NCBI GenBank assembly: GCA_029747015.1
Contig: JAKOGI010000536.1
Location: 62,001 to 126,000 of the forward strand
Length of the DNA stretch: 64,000 bases
Direction: 5' to 3'
Source: Carnegiea gigantea
Lineage: Eukaryota; Streptophyta; Magnoliopsida; Caryophyllales; Cactaceae
Each line of letters starts with the position of its first letter. Within the stretch, counting starts at the first letter, position 1. The notes under the pieces were generated by a model. The model was not told the DNA's origin. It did no database searches and was given only the letters and a program-made list of their open reading frames with translations. Both the position numbers and the translations under genes were made by a program. Positions 58,465 through 64,000 of the stretch are shown piece after piece.

Positions 58465-59032
58465 AGAATTGGGAAAAGCTGACCCAACATGATTACCGAT
58501 CCGAAACTAACACGAAATTAAGTGGATTTGGATATAAATTTTCAACCCGTTTAATTCAATAAGTTGACACGTTGAACCCATTTAATTAAATGAGTTAAGT
58601 TCAGGTCAAGATTCTCGACACGAAAAAATTAAATGGATTAAATAAGTCAACTAATTTTTTCATTTTTCATTTATCCATTTATTTTTTATTAGATAATTAA
58701 AAATATAAAAATTTTTTTTAAATGTGAATAGCAATGAATCAGGGGAATTTTAAAGAGCAATAGTCCTGATATGTAAACTTAATTTTTAACGTTGTAATTA
58801 CGTATTAGTTGAAAATATTAAATGTATAAATGGTTAATTAGATAATTGAACTCGACCTGTTATCTTAAACAGTTAAGTGGGTCAACCTGTTTAAAAATTA
58901 AATGGGTACAGGTCAAGATTGTTCAACCTATTTAATAAACAGGTTAAGTTCAGGTTGAACAATTTTCAACCCGTTTAAATTCGATACGAATAGGAACCCA
59001 ACCCGATCTGACCTATTACCCAAACTCTAGCC
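58465..59032. mobile_element. MITE-like element inside Athila-like gag/protease junction
   Basis: About 570 bp, AT-rich, splitting the text NSIENPR / IGQHHEHVKA. The ends are inverted: CTAGAATTGGG at the left against CTAGAGTTTGGG read inward from the right, followed by GACCC/CCGACC-type words. Subterminal motifs AACCCGTTTAA and GTTCAGGTTGAAC occur in both halves and orientations. The type suggests hAT; the 8-bp target duplication is not clear. Confidence 0.7.
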
Positions 59033-59760
59033 CTATAGGTCAACATCATGAACATGTAAAAGCTATCGTGGTCATTGAAGGTGGTAAAGTAGACAACAGA
59101 GTGAGTGAAAAGAAGGAACATGACAAGTACGAAAGCATATTAATTGATCAGAGTTACTTAGAAACAGTGGAAGATGAAGAACCAACCCTCCATAGGAAGT
59201 GGTTGACCCAATAGTGACCTCTGAGCCAAGGGTTCCTTACCCTTAGGCTCTAGATACACTAAATTCCTAAAAGATATATCCACTTTTAAAAGAAAATCAA
59301 AAGAAAATGAGTCTGAAAGTCACTTTAAGTGAACAAATGAGCTCAATTTTACAACTTAAGACTCCCCATAAATTTTAAGATCCACGTGTTCCCACTATTT
59401 CTTATAGTATTGATGACCATAGGATTGAGAGAGCATTGTTAGATTTGGATTCTAATGTCAATTAGACTCGATTCTATTTATTTAGAGTTAGTATTAGGTG
59501 AAGTGAAACCTTCTACAATGCAGTTAACTGATAGGTCAATTAGGACCTCTTGAGGGAAGATAGATGATGTTCTTATCCAGGTTGATCGAGGATATTTTCC
59601 TATGGACCTCATAGTGCTAGATATGGTCCCTATTCATTCTACTAAGCATATTCATATTATTTTAGGGCATCCTTTCTTAGCTACTGCCAAGTCAATCACT
59701 AGTAATGGATGTGTCTATAATGAATATAAGTGTCATACTTAACATTTTTTAAGGCATCTT
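59033..59760 (+). pseudogene. Athila-like linker and aspartic protease
   Basis: Starts GQHHEHVKAI and reads an acidic linker. The protease region near 59425-59470 has RALLDLDSNVN in place of the usual D-L-G-S, then, after shifts, LELVLGEVKPS, QLTDRS, DVLIQVDRGYFPMDLIVLDM and HPFLATAKSI to about 59700. The active-site glycine is changed to Asp. Confidence 0.77.
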
Positions 59761-60386
59761 CCTGACCTACTTTGGAGGATGAGTCTGAAAGTTTCTTTGT
59801 GGATATGGCAGATGACATGATTAAGGAAGCATTGCCAACTTTGCTGACTATAGACTCTTCAAGACTATATTTTTCTCATGAGGAATTAAATGTATTTGAC
59901 CTAGAATGTACAGAAGAGGAGATAGAGCTAGATTGTGTTCCCCATCCTGAGTCTTCATCCTTGATGTCTACATACGAGCCCTTACGTCCCTTGGCTGGTT
60001 CCCCTTTATTGCCCTCTATCATGTTTCCCCCTAAGCTTGAGTTGAAGGTCCTCCGGATACACTTAAGTATGCATTTTTAGGTCTTGTCATTATTTCCTCC
60101 CAATTGTCTAGTGCTCAGGAGAGTACATTAATTAGTGTCTTGAATGAGCATAAAGGTGCCATAGGTGGTCAATTGCTTACCTAAAAGGAATTAATCCTAC
60201 GGTTTGCATGCATAAAATTTATTGGGAAGAAAATGTCAAACCTACTATGGAAATGATGCATAAGTTGAACTCATACATGAGGGAAGTTGTTCAGAAAGAG
60301 GTGGGTGCACGTATTCATTTATCCTATCTCTAATGGCTAATGAGCTAGCCCTGTACAAGTAATTTAGGATTACTGTGGTTAAAAAT
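59761..60386 (+). pseudogene. Athila-like pol linker and RT start
   Basis: 59772-60080 is open for 102 codons and ends PPKLELKVL, the linker that leads to RT in Athila pol. Shifted frames then read SVLNEHKGAI, KGINPTVCMHKIYWEEN and MREVVQKEVV, the RT N-terminus. Text ITVVKNSS at 60368-60390 meets the LINE target site. Confidence 0.8.
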
Positions 60387-60398
60387 AGCTCAAGAAAT
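60387..60398. repeat. LINE target-site duplication, left copy
   Basis: AGCTCAAGAAAT; the right copy AGCTCAGGAGAT is at 63898-63909, directly after the poly(A). The two differences are A/G transitions. Both copies lie in the same Athila RT codon context. Confidence 0.87.
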
Positions 60399-60489
60399 CC
60401 TAAAATTATTTCAATAAGCCATTCAAGTCTAGTTTTCCCAGCGAGTTGGATGGTGTTATTGAAAGTATATAGTGTTTGGTTGATGATCA

Positions 60490-61432
60490 TATTAAAGCTG
60501 AATTGAACCATGAGCCATCTGGGGAGGAGATTTACTACATCATCAAGGAGATGCATCGCAAGAAGGCCCTAGGTTCGAATGTTTCAATGGCCTATTATAT
60601 TAAAAAAGCTGGGATATCATGGATGGACTGTGGTGGATTTTGTTAAAGGGGTTTGGAGAGGACCTTTGGATGTGCAACAGGTAAACAAAACTAGCATGGT
60701 TCTTATCCAAAAAGTGAAGGACACGAGAATGATATCTCAATATCGCCCTATCAGCCTTTGCAGCGTCCTGTATAAAATCATTTCTAGGGCAATTGCGAAT
60801 AGGTTGAACAAGGTTCTTCCAAGCCTTATTTTAGAGCACCAAAGCACATTTATCCCGAAGCGACTCATCACCGATAATGCTCTTCTGGCGTTTAAGGTTT
60901 TCCACTTATAAAAAGGAAAACAAGTGGGGAAAGGGGTACTTGTGCAATCAAGTTGAACATGAGCAAGACCTACGACTGAGTTAAGTGGAGTTGTTTGGAG
61001 AAGGTCATGCAAAAGATGGGTTTTTGATGTGGAATGGATCAACAACAATATGAGATGTATAGGCCCAATCTCATTTTCCTTCGTCATCAATAGGAGAACA
61101 AGGTGTGTTCAGCGAGCAGAGGGTTGTGACAAGGGGATCATTATCCCCATACTTATTTAGTATGTGTGATGAGGCCTTCTCTTCTTTACTCACTAAGGCA
61201 GCATCTGGCGGTAATATCCATGGGATTAAGGTACATAATTGAGCTCTCTAAATTACGCATCTATTTTTTGCTAACACCGTTCTTTTCTTGAGAGCCAATG
61301 AAGATGAAGTAAAGTATTTAGACTCTGGACCATTGTGGGAAGATCAACAAAAGTTTTCTTTGTGGCCATCAAGGAACGGGTATGGAAAAAACTTCAGGGT
61401 GACAGGAAAAGCTCTTATTAAAACCTGAAAAA
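60490..61432 (+). pseudogene. LINE reverse transcriptase
   Basis: 60670-60911 reads VNKTSMVLIQKVKD, ISQYRPISLCSVLYKIISR, AIANRLNKVLP and HQSTFIPKRLITDNALLAF, classic non-LTR RT blocks. After stops: a MSKTYD-like block (60958), SFSFVINRRT (61070), and a decayed RQGD block. The catalytic FADD box near 61265 reads F-A-N-T, so both Asp residues are lost. Text VWKKLQG at 61380 leads to the MITE insertion. Confidence 0.87.
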
Positions 61433-62276
61433 GGTCATATTTAGTAAAGAACTTTTTGGAGCCAAAAAGAGCTTTTTGGAGATTAGCTATTTGACTTTGG
61501 TCAAAAAGCTGTTTGAGGTATTTGGTTAAATAACTTTTGTATTAGCTTTTTGTACCCAAAAAGTTAATTTATAAGAAGCTCTTTAGATGAACTTTTTGCA
61601 AGAGCTTTTTACTGTTTAATACCAAAATTGCCATATTGCCCATTTCTTTTGGTCAAAATTACATTCAATGATATCCAAAATAAGACCCCTACTTTCTTGC
61701 TAATATGATACTCATTCGTTCATTTTGCTTGTTGTACCTTCTTTCTCTTCTCCACTACCCTCCTCTTTCAACTCAACAACTCAGAGAAGGAGAACATCCA
61801 TGGGGATTTGTATCCAAGAAATTAATGATTTTAATTTAAACATTTTCTTTATTTTAACAAATAATGTAGGTTAATTAGTCTTTTGAGATGTACAATATTC
61901 TAAATATTATTATGTCATATAAATTTTAATTATTAGGAAAAAATAAATTAAGTTAATGTTAGACAAAAATATTATCATATTAAATATCAAATTAGGGTGA
62001 AGACATAAATGTAACTCTATATATTTCATAAGTCAGTATTTATAATTCATAATTCATATTTTAAAAAAATTAATTCACAATAAAAATAATTTTATTTTTA
62101 AAAAAATAATGAAATTATGTTATGGGCATAAGTGGAATTTTGCCAAGTAGCTTTGTTAGAAATAACTAATTTTATCAAATATTTTTTTTAGAAAGAGCTA
62201 ATGTAATCAGCTGATATAATCAATTAACAGCTAACAGTTAATACAATCAGCTAACAGTTGATTGCCAAACAGGGCC
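61433..62276. mobile_element. hAT-like MITE inside the LINE
   Basis: 844 bp, very AT-rich in the middle. Imperfect inverted ends: GGTCATATTTAGTAAAGAACT at the left against GGCCCTGTTTGGCAATCAACT read inward from the right; most of the seven mismatches are transitions. Left subterminal GAGCTTTTTGG and right CAGCTAACAGTT repeats are present. The LINE frame is EKLLLKP before and KEILLKSIAQAIPAYVM after, so the insertion is precise. No transposase. Target duplication not resolved. Confidence 0.77.
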
Positions 62277-63713
62277 AAAGAAATTCTACTCAAGTCGATA
62301 GCTCAGGCGATCCCCGCCTATGTGATGCCAATCTTCAAACTCCCTAATTGTTTGTTAAAGGAATTGCATAGTATTATGAACAGCTTTTGATTGGGTTCTG
62401 ACGAAAATAAGAGGGCAATCCATTGGGGGAGTTGGGAGAATTTGTCCTCGCCAAAGAGTTTGGGTGGACCTGGATATGATGTTGCCAGTTAAGCAGGGCG
62501 GTGCTTGATGGTGCGGGATGACACGTTGTTACATAAGGTGCTAAGAGCCAAGATTTCTCAAATTCGACTTTTTCGCAGGCCTTAAGCCCTTAACAAGGTC
62601 CTAAGAGCCAAGTATTTCTCCATGTGGGGCTATGATAGTAGTGTCTGGTGGGTCTTGGACCTTATTGATGCTAGCTCACAATCGTGGAAAGAGGAGTTAA
62701 TCCGTGGAATTTTGGTGGAGAGGATTCTGTGGGGATTATTAGTATCCTCCTAAGTTCAAAGTGCACAAGGGATTCCATGTATTGGTGGGCTACAAGTGAT
62801 GGTGTTTTCACAACTAAATCGGCATACTGGCTTTAGCACATCGGCCATATTGAGAGCTAGGCCCTAACACACAGTGCGGAGGACCCATCATAGTTTAAAA
62901 AGATATGGGGATTTGCACTCTACCCAAGCTGCGACATATTGCTAGGGAGCTAGTTCAAATTTACTGCCAATCAAGGAAGAGGTTCGACGATGACATATTA
63001 TTGATGATGGGGCTTGTGATCTTTAATTTGTGATATGCACCCTGAGACTATCACTCATGCGCTTTTTGAGTGCAATGAGGTTAACAGATTGTGGAATTGG
63101 ATTCCTAATGGTAAACTAATTTTTGAGGTTAATGGGAGGAAGTTTAGGGAAAGGATCCTTGGGTTTTGGATAAACTTGAGCATGATGAATTTTGTGTGCT
63201 TCTTGGGACAGCGTGGGCATTCTGGGCAACCAGTAATGAGACCTTATTTCGTACTAGTAGGCTAAATACTAGTGTCTTTATGGAGGGTTATCTGAAACAC
63301 ATTAAAGACTACCAGGCACACAATGACATAGTGTATGGGATGACAGTGAATGGAAGAACGTCGCACCTGAGTTGGTGCCCACCGCCGGCAGGATGGATGA
63401 AGATGAACGCCGATGCCACAGTGCTAGAAGAGTGAGGAACAGGACAAGGAGTGGTCTGTGGAGATGAAAAGGGGGTGGTTCTCTAGGCGACGGTGAAGAG
63501 GGTAAGTTGCAGATGGAGAGCGACCATTGCCTAGTATGCTGCTGTTATTTTTGAACTGGAGCTAGTGCGGCAAAGAGGTGAACTCAACCTTGTAATCGAA
63601 AGGGATGCACATGAGCCTATCCATAAGCTACAATATGAAAACGGAGTCCCTGCTTTCGTTGACACTTTTTATCAGGATCTTAGAGAGTTAGTTCGTTGTT
63701 TTAATTTATTATA
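62277..63713 (+). pseudogene. LINE ORF2 C-terminal part with zinc-binding domain and RNase H
   Basis: Resumes KEILLKSIAQAIPAYVM. Broken frames read FxLGSDENKRAIHW and LGGPGYD to about 62480. Near 63030-63075 the RT zinc-binding motif reads C-DMHPETIT-H-ALFE-C. RNase H spans about 63385-63713: SWCPPPAGWMKMNADAT (first Asp), FELELVR (Glu), VIERDAHE (Asp), ending at TAG. This RNase H is characteristic of many plant L1 elements. In-frame stops occur, for example just after VLEE. Confidence 0.83.
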
Positions 63714-63909
63714 GGCTAGTCATGTAAAGCAGGGGGTAATACAGTAGCCTATTTAACCATAAGGATGATGGTAGACAATAAGCGCAAGTTTTCTTGGATG
63801 TAATTCCCCTAGGTATTAAGCCTTGGCGGATATAGATTTTATGGAGTAATATATCCCCCTCCTTTTGGGCTCAAACCAAAAAAAAAAAAAAAAAAAAAGC
63901 TCAGGAGAT
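63714..63909 (+). other. LINE 3' UTR, poly(A) tail and right target duplication
   Basis: About 164 bases of 3' UTR ending TTTTGGGCTCAAACC, then about 20 A residues (63878-63897), then AGCTCAGGAGAT (63898-63909). Confidence 0.87.
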
Positions 63910-64000
63910 TTGCTAACTAGAGAGAGCACCGGTTAGAGGGTTTTCATTGACTGTGGGAAATTAAACTTCGTGACTAGAAAAGACCATATGCTTTACCTTT
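63910..64000 (+). pseudogene. Athila-like RT, continuation after the LINE
   Basis: Reads TRESTG, a stop, then RVFIDCGKLNFVTRKDHM, the RT block RVCIDYRKLNxATRKDHF of Athila-like elements. The frame runs off the window. Confidence 0.82.

Larger units (their letters stand above)
60399..63897 (+). mobile_element. L1-type LINE, 5'-truncated, plus strand
   Basis: No ORF1 or endonuclease remains; the element starts in the middle of ORF2, just before RT. It shows RT, a hAT-like insertion, a zinc-binding domain, RNase H, a 3' UTR and a poly(A) tail (63878-63897), flanked by a 12-bp target duplication. These are hallmarks of target-primed reverse transcription. Its site is inside the Athila-like RT, so it is younger than that element. 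Confidence 0.93.
56488..64000 (+). mobile_element. Athila-like element, plus strand, running past the window end
   Basis: 5' LTR end, PBS, gag with intact CCHC, protease, pol linker and RT start, in order, interrupted by a MITE (about 58465-59032) and a LINE (60399-63897). Its RT resumes at 63910 and continues beyond 64000. Frames are broken throughout. Confidence 0.87.

Noticed and set aside
60111..60120. GCTCAGGAGA as a possible LINE duplication partner for 63899-63908
   Set aside because: The Athila reading frame continues past it to 60386, and AGCTCAAGAAAT at 60387-60398 fits both the frame and the LINE start.
1..64000. Search for tRNA, rRNA or intact host genes
   Set aside because: No cloverleaf-like tRNA, no rRNA signature and no exon series outside transposable elements could be supported by eye.

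Overview
This window is plant nuclear DNA, almost certainly repeat-rich (pericentromere-like) heterochromatin of a flowering plant. It is AT-rich, and I found no intact host gene in 64 kb. Everything I can name is a transposable element or a fragment of one: LTR retrotransposons with plant-type primer binding sites (Athila-, Tat- and Tekay-like Ty3/gypsy, one TRIM, one possible Copia-type LTR), an L1-type LINE with the plant RNase H domain, and two MITE-like elements. All coding regions are broken by stops, frameshifts or later insertions, so CDS-like stretches are called pseudogenes.

Layout. (A) 1-7196: the 3' end of a plus-strand Athila-like element (integrase tail, 3' non-coding region, 3' LTR 1948-3231) inserted into a minus-strand Athila-like element (5' LTR 5934-7196, PBS, gag, protease, start of pol). 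(B) 7197-10008: an orphan LTR/PBS, a decayed plus-strand Tat-like gag, and unassigned DNA. (C) 10009-55132: a four-deep nest. Level 1 is a plus-strand Tat-like element (LTR 10009-11614; second LTR split into 20382-20689 and 53705-55132), which also holds an Athila-like LARD at about 12090-18045. Level 2 is a minus-strand Tat-like element (LTR 20690-22583; second LTR split into 29912-31672 and 53510-53704) with large tandem arrays in its 3' UTR. Level 3 is a minus-strand Tekay-like chromovirus (LTRs 31673-34258 and 50954-53504, target duplication AAACA). Level 4 is a plus-strand sister Tekay-like element (39256-50018, target duplication TAACG/TAATG). (D) 55133-64000: a plus-strand Athila-like element whose 5' LTR holds a TRIM (55955-56487), whose gag/protease junction holds a MITE, and whose reverse transcriptase is split by a 5'-truncated LINE (60399-63897, 12-bp target duplication). 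The LINE itself carries a hAT-like MITE (61433-62276).

Level 3 is the best preserved element, with gag, DSG protease, FVDD reverse transcriptase, RNase H, DDE integrase and a chromodomain-like tail readable with few breaks. The most unusual items are its extra ORF between PBS and gag (acidic tail, SUMO-interaction-like motifs), the tandem-repeat-rich 3' UTRs of the two Tat-like elements (one with a piece of its own LTR between two array blocks), and the non-autonomous LARD that keeps a CCHC knuckle. Positions of LTR ends rest on TG/CA termini, PBS, PPT and by-eye comparison of copies; no alignment software was used.
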